64,000 bases of DNA from a bacterium. GTDB lineage: Bacteria; Latescibacterota; Latescibacteria; Latescibacterales; Latescibacteraceae. Both the position numbers and the translations under genes were made by a program. This document shows positions 34,575 through 42,630 of this stretch, piece after piece. Position 1 is the stretch's first letter, and the number at the start of each line of letters is the position of its first letter. The stretch lies in NCBI GenBank assembly GCA_021372535.1, contig JAJFUH010000036.1:20623-84622 (forward strand), given 5' to 3'. The notes beneath the pieces are model-generated. The model saw nothing but the letters and a program-made list of their open reading frames with translations, did no database searches and was not told the DNA's origin.

Positions 34575-37031
34575 TTATGATTGTGTATCATAATTGATAC
34601 TGTGTCTCAATTTTGAGAGCTCATCGGTCAGGCCATACTTTTTCATGCGCCTGTAGAGCGTTGCCCGGCTCATTCCGATTTTTTCCGCCGCTTTTTCAAC
34701 ATCTCCACTGGCCTGCAGAATCGCTTCGAGATAGAGCTTTCGCGAAGATTCGTCACGTTCTTTCCGTGCCTGCTCGATATTTTCGGCTGCTGCCGGGCCG
34801 CTTTTTTCATCGTTGTAGCGATCTCTGAGCGAGGTGGGGAGGTCGGCCCATGTTATGATAGTCGACTGTGTCATGAGCACCGCATGCTCGATGGTATTCT
34901 CAAGCTCACGGATGTTGCCGCTCCACGAATAGTCCATGAGTTTCTGGAGCGCTCCATGGTCGATGTCGGTAATGGTTTTTCCCGAGGATTTTGAAAATTT
35001 TTCGATAAAAACCTTTACGAATTCAGGAATATCGATTTTACGGTCGCGGAGAGGCGGGATTTCGATGGTTATAACATTGAGCCGCCAGTAAAGCTCTTCA
35101 CGGAAATCGCCGTCCCTGATTGCCTTCTGGAGATCCTTGTTGGTTGCCGAAATGACCCGTGTCGATATGGGGATAACATGCTCCGAGCCGACGCGCTGGA
35201 TCACTTTTTCCTGGAGCACCCGCAGGAGCTTAACCTGAAGGTCGAGAGGCATGTCGCCGATTTCGTCGAGCAGGATGGTACCGCCTGTCGCCTGCTCGAA
35301 CTTACCGATATACCCGCCTTTCCGGGCGCCGGTAAAAGCGCCTTCGGCATATCCGAACAGCTCGCTTTCGATGAGCTCTTTTGGTATTGCCGCACAATTC
35401 ACCGCGATAAAGGGGCCATCCGCCACCGGCGAGGAATTGTGAATAGACTGGCTGAAAAGCTCCTTCCCCGTGCCGCTTTCTCCGACAATAAGGATGTTCG
35501 ATGCGCTCTGGGCTGCGAGCTTGGCGAGCCGTACGGTTTCGGCGAGGGTTGTAGATTGTCCGATGATATCGTCGAACGTGAAGCGCGGACGCTGCGATGT
35601 GAACCGCGACAGCAGCTTGACCGTTTCCTCCATGGGCCTGAAGGAGATGACGCTCCCGCGCTGTTCCCCCGATGAGTCGTTGAAGGACCGTATATTGACG
35701 ACTGCGGCGAATTTGTCGTTCGGCGTGAGGAATGTCACGACACGGTTGTCGATTTCCTTCCCGCTCGAAATTATGGACGAGAGCGAAGGCTTATAGGATG
35801 TTATCGCATCGATATTCTTGGCGCCCTTGTCCGTGTCGGACAGATTCAGTGATTTCCGCGCGACATTGTTGAAATCCTTGATGATACCGGTCTGGTCCAC
35901 TGCGACGATTCCGTTTGAAATAGCGTCGAATATCGCTGAAATACGTGAGTAGATAGTCCCGATGACATCGAGTTTTTTCTTGTCTTCATCGGCCAGCCGC
36001 TTCAGCTCGGAATGAATCATGGCATTTTCGATTGCGAGAGATGCAAGTCCGGCGATATGGAGGAGAACGTCCACCCCGATCGAAAGGAAAAGCCCGTCGG
36101 GATTCTCGTGTTTTTTATCGATATCGAAAAGGCTTATGACACCGAGATTTTTATCACGGCTGATGAGGGGAAGGCAGATATTCCACGGATCATAATTCTT
36201 CTTGGTGCCATAGAGCTTGTCCACATCGATATGGTGAATCTTGGGCTCGCCCGAAAGCATGCAGCTCCGCGCCGTATCGAGGGGAAATTCATTGATGAAG
36301 CTCGTTTTCAGGCCGTAGTGCGATGTTTTCGTCACTTCCCCTTTGTCATTCATGAGCATTATGAGCACACCGTTGATGGCGAATCCCTGGGCGACTTCCC
36401 ATGCAAATTCCTCGAGTATCACATCGAGGTCGAGGGTAGAGGACACGGCGCTCGCGATTTTATTCGAGAGCTGGAGGAGTTTCGCCTTATATTCGAGCTG
36501 TTCGTATGCCTGGGCGTTTTGAATCGAACCGGCAATGCTCGCGGTAAAATAATTGAGCTCTTCCGCTTCGGCTTCGGTAAAATCTCTTTCTTTCTGGCAG
36601 CGCAGGTTTACAACGCCGACCAGCTCATCTTCCCAGAGGATGGGAAACGAGAGTATAGAAGGGTATTTGTCATCCTGGGCATATATGGAGGTAAAATTCC
36701 GCGGGTCTTTCAGAATATTGCGGGAAGCGATATATTTTCGCGTTTTTGCAACAGTCCCCGTGACACCCATACCGATGGGTATGCGGTCATTGTCGACGGC
36801 GATGGGATCGAGACTGAGGGTGACACGAAGCACCAGAGTATCCGAGACCGGGTCCTTCAGGAATATCGAAACCTCGTCGACATTCATGTACTCGGCAATG
36901 ATTCTGGCGAGCAGTTCCAGCCGTTCCTTGACGACAAGAGGGGCATTGATAAGCTTCAATGTATGGTTCAGGAAAATTTTCGATTTCACGAACCGGGGGC
37001 TGTCCACATCCCCTGCGTTTTTTATCGCCAT
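34575..37031 (-). CDS. Sigma-54-dependent transcriptional activator with GAF-GAF-PAS sensor
   Basis: 818 residues, cytoplasmic. Two GAF domains (about 28-180 and 185-340), a PAS-like domain (about 360-470), an AAA+ domain with Walker A GESGTGKE (517-524), the sigma-54 contact loop GAFTGA (564-569) and Walker B ILLDEIGD (586-593), then a Fis-type helix-turn-helix (about 780-812, AAEKIGMSRATLYRRMKKYG). There is no receiver domain, so it should sense a ligand directly. It lies downstream of the UxaA-family pair, transcribed the same way from its own promoter, and may control that or a distant regulon. No -24/-12 promoter was recognised nearby. Confidence 0.93.
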   Translation of the reverse strand: MAIKNAGDVDSPRFVKSKIFLNHTLKLINAPLVVKERLELLARIIAEYMNVDEVSIFLKDPVSDTLVLRVTLSLDPIAVDNDRIPIGMGVTGTVAKTRKYIASRNILKDPRNFTSIYAQDDKYPSILSFPILWEDELVGVVNLRCQKERDFTEAEAEELNYFTASIAGSIQNAQAYEQLEYKAKLLQLSNKIASAVSSTLDLDVILEEFAWEVAQGFAINGVLIMLMNDKGEVTKTSHYGLKTSFINEFPLDTARSCMLSGEPKIHHIDVDKLYGTKKNYDPWNICLPLISRDKNLGVISLFDIDKKHENPDGLFLSIGVDVLLHIAGLASLAIENAMIHSELKRLADEDKKKLDVIGTIYSRISAIFDAISNGIVAVDQTGIIKDFNNVARKSLNLSDTDKGAKNIDAITSYKPSLSSIISSGKEIDNRVVTFLTPNDKFAAVVNIRSFNDSSGEQRGSVISFRPMEETVKLLSRFTSQRPRFTFDDIIGQSTTLAETVRLAKLAAQSASNILIVGESGTGKELFSQSIHNSSPVADGPFIAVNCAAIPKELIESELFGYAEGAFTGARKGGYIGKFEQATGGTILLDEIGDMPLDLQVKLLRVLQEKVIQRVGSEHVIPISTRVISATNKDLQKAIRDGDFREELYWRLNVITIEIPPLRDRKIDIPEFVKVFIEKFSKSSGKTITDIDHGALQKLMDYSWSGNIRELENTIEHAVLMTQSTIITWADLPTSLRDRYNDEKSGPAAAENIEQARKERDESSRKLYLEAILQASGDVEKAAEKIGMSRATLYRRMKKYGLTDELSKLRHSINYDTQS

Positions 37032-37072
37032 GGCGGTATCACCTGTACCTGATCATTATACGTAAAAAATGG

Positions 37073-37101
37073 ATAATTCTTTTTCCACCGGAGCCTGTCA
37101 A
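37073..37101 (-). promoter_or_regulatory. Predicted promoter for the GAF-sigma-54 regulator gene
   Basis: On the minus strand TTGACA (37101-37096), 17-bp spacer, AATTAT (37078-37073), about 40 bp before the start codon. A TATAAT word also lies at 37060-37055 without a matching -35. Confidence 0.5.
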
Positions 37102-37228
37102 ATATAATCCGATAGGAACCATATTTTTCATGTTGTCGAGCGGTAACAGCACCGTGCGGAACCATGATAATAGTATTACGTACATCACCCTGTAAGTCAA
37201 GCAATTTATTCATGTTCGGCGTTTGCCG

Positions 37229-38413
37229 TCAGCAGGCGCACGGGACATGTTTCTGGTTCATGTAATGCAGATGAAGCTCAGTATGGCCGAGTTTTTCAGC
37301 GCATGTCAGTTTTCCCCGGACAACCGCTGTGACCTCGTCAAGAAGCCGTTTTCCCATGTCTTCGATACTGATGTCCCCGGAAAGTACGCCCGAGGTGTCT
37401 ATATCGATATTTTCACTCATCATACGGCATGTTTTCGGGGAACCGCACAGCTTGATAACCGGCATGAGGGCGCTTCCCATGGGAGTGCCTCTTCCCGTGG
37501 TGAACAGGAGGAGATGGCAACCCGCGGCGGCGGCGTTTGACATGTCTTCGGCGTCGCTGATGGGCGACACTCCCCGTGTGAGATCATCGGGTATGGAGTC
37601 GATGAGATAGAGTCCCGGTTTTTTCGGGCGTTCGCCGACTCTCACCACATCGCTGATCGTTCGGTGGCCGCTTTTCATGTACGCGCCGAGAGATTTTTCT
37701 TCGATGGTTGTCAGACCGCCCTCGGCATTTCCGGTGACGATTCCGTACATGCCCGCTTCGTTGGCGACACGGACAGCCCGGTCGATTGCCTCCCCGATCT
37801 TTCGGGCGACAACATCGGAAGCCCGTGATGCCGCCATATTTCCGCAGCCGATCATCTCGGTGATTTCATCGAAAAAACACGTTCCCCCCGCATCGACAAT
37901 CATATCGTAAAGTGTACCAACCGCCGGATTCGATGCGAGCCCGCTCATGGCGTCCGAGCCGCCGCAGTTTGTGCCGATCCGAATGTCGGAAAGGAAAAAA
38001 TCACAGCGCGGTGTTTCGTCGCGTCCGGAGAGGAGTTCTTCGACGAATGACCGTCCCTTTTGAATCGATTTTGATGTGCCGCCGTCACGCTGAATCGAGA
38101 CGAATCGGGCTTTGCGACCTGCCGCTCGGGCAATATCGGCAAAATATTCGCCTCTGAGCATTTCGCACCCGAGGCTGACAACGACAAGACCATACAGATT
38201 GGGGTGGGCGACAAGCGAACCGAATACCCGTTTGACGAATTCGTTCGAATGACAACCGTCATACCCGAAAAGCTGGACATCCTTCCATGGTGCTGCTATC
38301 TGACGTGCGACGTGTTCCGCACACTCGACAGTATAGACGACGGCAACATGGTTCCGTATGCCTTTCTGACCGTCTGGCCTCAACCATCCCTTTGTTAAAA
38401 GCATATCGCTCAC
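37229..38413 (-). CDS. UxaA-family dehydratase, large (C-terminal) subunit
   Basis: 394 residues of the altronate/galactarate dehydratase C-terminal family (GD_AH_C). It opens with a degenerate GWLRPDGQKGIRNHVAVVYTVEC and has the cysteine-bearing segments GYDGCHS, VSLGCEMLRG and TNCGGSDAMSGLASNPAVG, then FFDEITEMIGCGN and TTGRGTPMGSALMPVIK. In the family these cysteines are iron ligands. It would dehydrate a sugar acid such as altronate, galactarate or a sulfolactate-like compound; the substrate is undetermined. GTG start in a GTGA overlap with the SAF-domain gene upstream. Confidence 0.88.
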   Translation of the reverse strand: MSDMLLTKGWLRPDGQKGIRNHVAVVYTVECAEHVARQIAAPWKDVQLFGYDGCHSNEFVKRVFGSLVAHPNLYGLVVVSLGCEMLRGEYFADIARAAGRKARFVSIQRDGGTSKSIQKGRSFVEELLSGRDETPRCDFFLSDIRIGTNCGGSDAMSGLASNPAVGTLYDMIVDAGGTCFFDEITEMIGCGNMAASRASDVVARKIGEAIDRAVRVANEAGMYGIVTGNAEGGLTTIEEKSLGAYMKSGHRTISDVVRVGERPKKPGLYLIDSIPDDLTRGVSPISDAEDMSNAAAAGCHLLLFTTGRGTPMGSALMPVIKLCGSPKTCRMMSENIDIDTSGVLSGDISIEDMGKRLLDEVTAVVRGKLTCAEKLGHTELHLHYMNQKHVPCAC

Positions 38414-38718
38414 TGTTCGATCCTTTGTTTGAAATCCTCATCATAAGCGCTTTTCATGTTGTGCAGGTGAACCCATTCGCCGGGTTGAATAATGCCGGTG
38501 CTGATACCGATTTTCTGACCGTATTTGATAATACCGTGACCGGCCGGGACAGGGGAGACCGCAATTTTGTGGCCTGCCGGAATGGAATCGACGGTTACGA
38601 GGGTTTTTCCGTTACCTTTCAGCCTTATTACGTCGCCCGGGATGCAATCCTCGAGCATGGTTGCAACATTATCCGCCGAATCGAGAACAAGAGCGATATG
38701 TGCGTTTTCATCATGCAT
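38410..38718 (-). CDS. UxaA-family dehydratase, small SAF-domain subunit
   Basis: 102 residues. A single SAF domain: LEDCIPGDVIRLKG, VDSIPAGHKIAVSPVPAGHG, IIKYGQKIGISTGIIQPGEWVHLHN. In enterobacterial UxaA/GarD this is the N-terminal part of one chain; here it is a separate gene overlapping the large subunit by 4 bp, the two-subunit layout also known for sulfolactate sulfo-lyase and some altronate dehydratases. GGAGGG lies before the ATG. Confidence 0.88.
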   Translation of the reverse strand: MHDENAHIALVLDSADNVATMLEDCIPGDVIRLKGNGKTLVTVDSIPAGHKIAVSPVPAGHGIIKYGQKIGISTGIIQPGEWVHLHNMKSAYDEDFKQRIEQ

Positions 38719-38743
38719 AAACAGCCCTCCGACATGTAAAATA

Positions 38744-38767
38744 AATGCCCTCGGTTATGAGGGCATT
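38744..38767 (-). terminator. Probable terminator downstream of purA
   Basis: AATGCCCTC (38744-38752) / GAGGGCATT (38759-38767), loop GGTTAT. On the minus strand the hairpin is followed by TTATTTTACAT. It lies about 110 bp beyond the purA stop and just upstream of the SAF-domain gene. Confidence 0.55.
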
Positions 38768-38879
38768 CACAGAATAAAACAGTACAGTTCATCGATAGAA
38801 AACAGATTTATAAATTGATACGAAACAGAATCCGAAATGTTCGACATTCCGTTCCAGATGATTGGTAATCACCAGAGTT

Positions 38880-40154
38880 CTATACCGTTATGGTCTGTTC
38901 ACGATCCGAACCGACAGATACATACTTGATCGGAGTCTGGACTATTTCGCTGATACGTTCGAGATATGATTGTGCCCGTGACGGCAGATCGCCGTATTTT
39001 CTGATATGAGTTGTCGGTTCCATCCATCCTTTATGGGTTTCGTAGACGGGTTTGACCGCATCGAGGATGGTGACATCGGCGGGGAAATTTATGATTGTCC
39101 TGCCATCATAACGGTATCCGGTGCAGATTTTGATTTCGGAAAGCGTATCGAGCACATCGAGCTTGGTGATAGCAAGCGAACTCAGCCCGTTGATGAGCGC
39201 GGAATATCTCCCGATAACACCATCGAACCACCCGCAGCGGCGGGGCCTACCGGTTGTTGCGCCGTATTCGCCGCCGATGTCTCGGATCGTTCGCGCGAAC
39301 TCGTCATCGAATTCGGTCGGGAAAGGACCGTTTCCAACGCGGGTCGTATATGCCTTCATGACGCCGATAACCTCGTTGATATGGGTCGGACCGATCCCCG
39401 TCCCGATACAGGCAGCGGCGGCGATGGTGTTTGAAGACGTTACGAAGGGATATGTCCCGTGGTCGATATCGAGCAGTGCTCCCTGGGCGCCCTCGAATAC
39501 GATATTTTTCTCTTTTTTGACCGCTTCGTTGAGCAGTATCGAAATGTCGGTAACATAGGGATCGATTTTACGGTCGAATTCCAGAAATGCATCGACGACT
39601 TTATTTACATCGAGCGGTTGATATCCGTAGATTTTTGTGAGAATTTCATTTGCTTCAAGAATATTGCTCTCGAGTTTCGATACAAACACTTCCCTGTTGA
39701 GAAGGTCGACGATACGGATACCGACACGGGCGGCTTTGTCACGGTAGGCAGGGCCGATACCCCTTCCGGTAGTGCCGATGGAGTTTTTCCCCTTGTATTT
39801 TTCAACCGCCTGATCGAGGAGCTTGTGATAGGGCATGACAAGGTGGGCTTTCTGACTGATGAAAAGCCTGCCCGCAACATCGATGCCGCGCTGTTTCAAT
39901 TCCTCGATCTCATCGAGGAGAGCGGTCGGATCGAGCACGACACCATTCCCGATAACGCAGATTTTATCAGGATACATTATCCCGGCGGGGATAAGGTGAA
40001 AAATAAACTCGTTCCCGTTGACAATCACCGTATGTCCTGCGTTTGCTCCTCCCTGAAAACGAACTACATAATCCGCATCTGCAGCTATATAATCAACAAT
40101 TTTGGCCTTGGCTTCATCTCCCCACTGGGAACCGACGACAATTTTAACCGACAT
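38880..40154 (-). CDS. purA: Adenylosuccinate synthetase with atypical GDEAKAK loop
   Basis: 424 residues, the normal PurA length. Converts IMP and aspartate to adenylosuccinate using GTP in AMP synthesis. FQGGANAGHTVIVNG, SIGTTGRGIGPAYRDKAARVG and FEGAQGALLDIDHGTYPFVTSSN are standard. The N-terminal P-loop-like segment reads SQWGDEAKAKIVD; most PurA proteins have GDEGKGK. Asp13 and Lys16 (E. coli numbering matches directly) are kept, but both glycines (15 and 17) are alanine. No other damage is visible, so the enzyme is probably active. Confidence 0.94.
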   Translation of the reverse strand: MSVKIVVGSQWGDEAKAKIVDYIAADADYVVRFQGGANAGHTVIVNGNEFIFHLIPAGIMYPDKICVIGNGVVLDPTALLDEIEELKQRGIDVAGRLFISQKAHLVMPYHKLLDQAVEKYKGKNSIGTTGRGIGPAYRDKAARVGIRIVDLLNREVFVSKLESNILEANEILTKIYGYQPLDVNKVVDAFLEFDRKIDPYVTDISILLNEAVKKEKNIVFEGAQGALLDIDHGTYPFVTSSNTIAAAACIGTGIGPTHINEVIGVMKAYTTRVGNGPFPTEFDDEFARTIRDIGGEYGATTGRPRRCGWFDGVIGRYSALINGLSSLAITKLDVLDTLSEIKICTGYRYDGRTIINFPADVTILDAVKPVYETHKGWMEPTTHIRKYGDLPSRAQSYLERISEIVQTPIKYVSVGSDREQTITV

Positions 40155-40333
40155 GATTCTCCCCTGAAAAAAAAGGCAAAAAAAATCTTCGAGCAGTATG
40201 CTCGAATTACGTTATATGATAATGTTACCATCACAGAGTGTCAAGAAAAAAAATTTAGCCCGTTGTTATGGAGATGCAATTCGGTTATATTGTTCCATTC
40301 AGTTGATTATTTATTTCGAGGATTGACGAAACG

Positions 40334-40792
40334 ATGCCGGATTCCTACATATATAAATCATTCGAGATAAGCGGTAACGGCGCTGCCGTTTCGGCGAGAA
40401 TCGCCGGTTTGCTCTCCGAATCCGGGTATATCCGGACGGGAGATGACAACGCTGTACAGTTTTTCCGGTATCCGTCCCTGCGGTTCTCCTCAAAAAAACC
40501 TCTGACCTGTGTATCGAGGCTTTCTCTTGCATACGGTGATAAGAACGGTGCTTCAGCAATAAAAATCGGAGTGACATTTACCAAAATACGTTATTTTACA
40601 ATAGCTTTTATACTTATTATTTGCGGTATTATTCCCGCGCTTATCAGTATGGCGCAAAAGGGTGTACCGGAAATTCCCCCCACCGCTTATCTGGGCATTC
40701 CGCTCGGATTCATGGTTCATTATCATGTCCGCTGGCGGATTTTCCGGATTTTACGGCAGCTTGTACAGACCGCCGAGGGAGACAGACGATGA
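40334..40792 (+). CDS. Small membrane protein of unknown function
   Basis: 152 residues, not recognised. Residues 1-85 look soluble (SGNGAAVSARIAGLLSESG and several beta-strand-like segments); two hydrophobic helices follow at about 86-105 and 115-130, then a basic C-terminus. The soluble part has a pattern suggestive of a small alpha/beta domain. It overlaps pyrF by ATGA, so it is translated in the same operon. AT-rich sequence upstream of 40334 likely holds its promoter. Confidence 0.65.
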   Translation: MPDSYIYKSFEISGNGAAVSARIAGLLSESGYIRTGDDNAVQFFRYPSLRFSSKKPLTCVSRLSLAYGDKNGASAIKIGVTFTKIRYFTIAFILIICGIIPALISMAQKGVPEIPPTAYLGIPLGFMVHYHVRWRIFRILRQLVQTAEGDRR

Positions 40793-41598
40793 CGTGTATC
40801 GAAAAACTGACAGCATGTTCCGAAAAGGCCGACAGCCTCGTATGTGTGGGTCTCGATACCGATCCGGCAAAGATACCGGGACATCTGGCCGGCGAAGAGG
40901 GCATTCTTCGTTTCAACCGGGCGATAATCGAAGCCACAGCCGACCTTGTCTGCGCCTACAAACCAAACTCGGCATTTTATGAAGCTCTCGGCAGCCTGGG
41001 AATGGAAATTCTCGAAAAAACATGCAAGGCTGTTCCTGATGGGGTCCCGGTTATCCTCGATTTCAAGCGCGGCGACATAGGAAGTACCGCCGAGCGGTAT
41101 GCTTCGGCGGCCTATGACTTTTACGGCGTCGATGCCGTAACGGTCAATCCGTACATAGGATTCGATGCGGTAAAGCCGTTCATGCGCGAGGGGAAGTGTG
41201 TGTTCGTGCTCTGTTTGACATCGAATCCTTCCGCAGTGGATTTCCAGCTGCTTGAAACCGAGGAAGGACCGCTCTATGAACGGGTGGCGCGTGCCGCCGC
41301 CTCATGGTCGCACTTTGGCGAAACAGGGCTCGTCATGGGAGCCACACGGCCCGAGGTTATCCAGAGAGTCCGTGATATCGCGGGCGATATGCCGCTTCTT
41401 GTACCGGGAATAGGGGCGCAGGGGGGCGATACGGAAGCAGTGGTCGAATACTGCGGCGGAATTCCGGGGCGCACCATTATCAACAGCGCACGGTCAATTC
41501 TGTATGCGTCTCAGGGGCTCGATTTTGCCGAAGCCGCACGGAAAAGCCTTTTATCCCTCAGGGATGAAATCAACCGATACAGGAGAAAAACCGGGTGA
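40789..41598 (+). CDS. pyrF: Orotidine-5'-phosphate decarboxylase (type 2)
   Basis: 269 residues. Last step of UMP synthesis. The catalytic Asp-Lys array appears as ILDFKRGDIGSTAERYA; the start CVGLDTDPAKIP and YKPNSAFYEALG are typical of subfamily 2, which is longer than E. coli PyrF. GIGAQGGD and INSARSILYAS close the phosphate site. ATG 40789 overlaps the previous stop and has GAGGGAG upstream; the frame is open further upstream only by chance. Confidence 0.95.
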   Translation: MTCIEKLTACSEKADSLVCVGLDTDPAKIPGHLAGEEGILRFNRAIIEATADLVCAYKPNSAFYEALGSLGMEILEKTCKAVPDGVPVILDFKRGDIGSTAERYASAAYDFYGVDAVTVNPYIGFDAVKPFMREGKCVFVLCLTSNPSAVDFQLLETEEGPLYERVARAAASWSHFGETGLVMGATRPEVIQRVRDIAGDMPLLVPGIGAQGGDTEAVVEYCGGIPGRTIINSARSILYASQGLDFAEAARKSLLSLRDEINRYRRKTG

Positions 41599-42368
41599 AA
41601 ATCTGCCTTCTGGGGAGCGGCTCGAAGGGTAACTGCATATATGTGGAAAGCCGTGGCAGCGCCGTTCTCATCGATCAGGGTTTTTCGCACAGCCAGATTG
41701 TCATGCGCCTCGAATCGCGAGGCCTCGATACATCTAAAATCAAAGCTATCCTCCTGACACACGAGCATGAAGATCATATCAGGGGTGTTGGAATCACCGC
41801 CCGTAAGCTCGGTATCCCCGTATACGGAACACAGGGAACGCTCGATGCGAAAAGAAAGATATTCAATTCCGATGAAGAGCTGATACCGATCGAAGGTGGG
41901 GTATCCTTTACAATCGGTTCCCTTGAAATTCTCCCGTTCAGCGTTTCACATGATGCCGCCGATCCCGTGCAGTTCTGTGTTTTTGCGGGCGGGAAAAAAG
42001 CGTCTATCGCAACCGATCTGGGATTTGTTTCGACTCTTGTCGAGGAGCGGCTCCGGAATTCCGATCTCGTTGTTATCGAGGCCAATCATGACATTCAGAT
42101 GCTTCAGAACGGCTCCTATACCTGGCAGTTGAAACAGCGCATCATGAGTAAAATGGGCCACCTCTCCAACCGTAACGCCGCGGAACTTCTCTTCAATCTC
42201 TTACTCAACGGCAGCCCGAAAGCTGTGCTCGCGCATCTCTCCGAAGAAAACAACCGGCCCGAACTGGCCGAAAAGGAGGTTCGCGATCTGTTTGAACAGT
42301 TTGGTAAACAGATTCAATTTCTCGAAATAGCTCCCCAGCACGAAGCAACCAGAATTCTGGAAATATGA
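41595..42368 (+). CDS. YycJ/WalJ-type metallo-beta-lactamase-fold hydrolase
   Basis: 257 residues. Metal motif THEHEDH (55-61), preceded by MKICLLGSGSKGNCIYVES, the YycJ family opening; HDAADPVQFCV, TDLGFV and the late LAHLSEENN motif complete the fold. YycJ-like proteins are nucleases of the RNase Z/beta-CASP-like superfamily; a role in DNA repair or cell-wall division control is reported for some. GTG start in a GTGA overlap with pyrF. Confidence 0.88.
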   Translation: MKICLLGSGSKGNCIYVESRGSAVLIDQGFSHSQIVMRLESRGLDTSKIKAILLTHEHEDHIRGVGITARKLGIPVYGTQGTLDAKRKIFNSDEELIPIEGGVSFTIGSLEILPFSVSHDAADPVQFCVFAGGKKASIATDLGFVSTLVEERLRNSDLVVIEANHDIQMLQNGSYTWQLKQRIMSKMGHLSNRNAAELLFNLLLNGSPKAVLAHLSEENNRPELAEKEVRDLFEQFGKQIQFLEIAPQHEATRILEI

Positions 42369-42529
42369 ACGGTTCAATTACCTGTATTTTCATCAATTCA
42401 TGAACTTCCTTTTTGATACGTTTTCCCACAACTGTGACTCTTTATGCGACCTTTTGTTACCAATAACGTGGTATTACACAAAATCATCCGTACAAAAAGA
42501 GGTACAGGATAGTATTTTAATTTAAAAAA

Positions 42530-42571
42530 GTGACGAATATCACAACATTTAATCCGATAATAAAATATTAT
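42530..42571 (+). promoter_or_regulatory. CRP/FNR-like site with class II promoter spacing
   Basis: GTGA-CGAATA-TCAC (42530-42543) is a perfect palindrome with the half-sites and 6-bp spacer of the CRP/FNR family. TATTAT at 42566-42571 can serve as -10, placing the start near 42578, so the palindrome is centred at about -41.5, the class II activation position. It is 90-100 bp upstream of the cohesin-like lipoprotein gene. No -35 is needed in such promoters and none is seen. Confidence 0.5.
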
Positions 42572-42630
42572 ATTAGTATTGTGGGGAAGTCTATATAACA
42601 CTATTACCTATTCAAAGAAAAACCGAATCC

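Noticed and set aside
34562-38800. Sigma-54 (-24/-12) promoters near the two activator genes
   Set aside because: No TGGCAC-N5-TTGC-type element was recognised upstream of the UxaA-family genes or the regulator.
42464-42479. Second GTGGTATTACACAA word as an operator shared with 6438-6452
   Set aside because: Only the 6435-6454 copy is a full palindrome; two partial matches are too few to claim a regulon.
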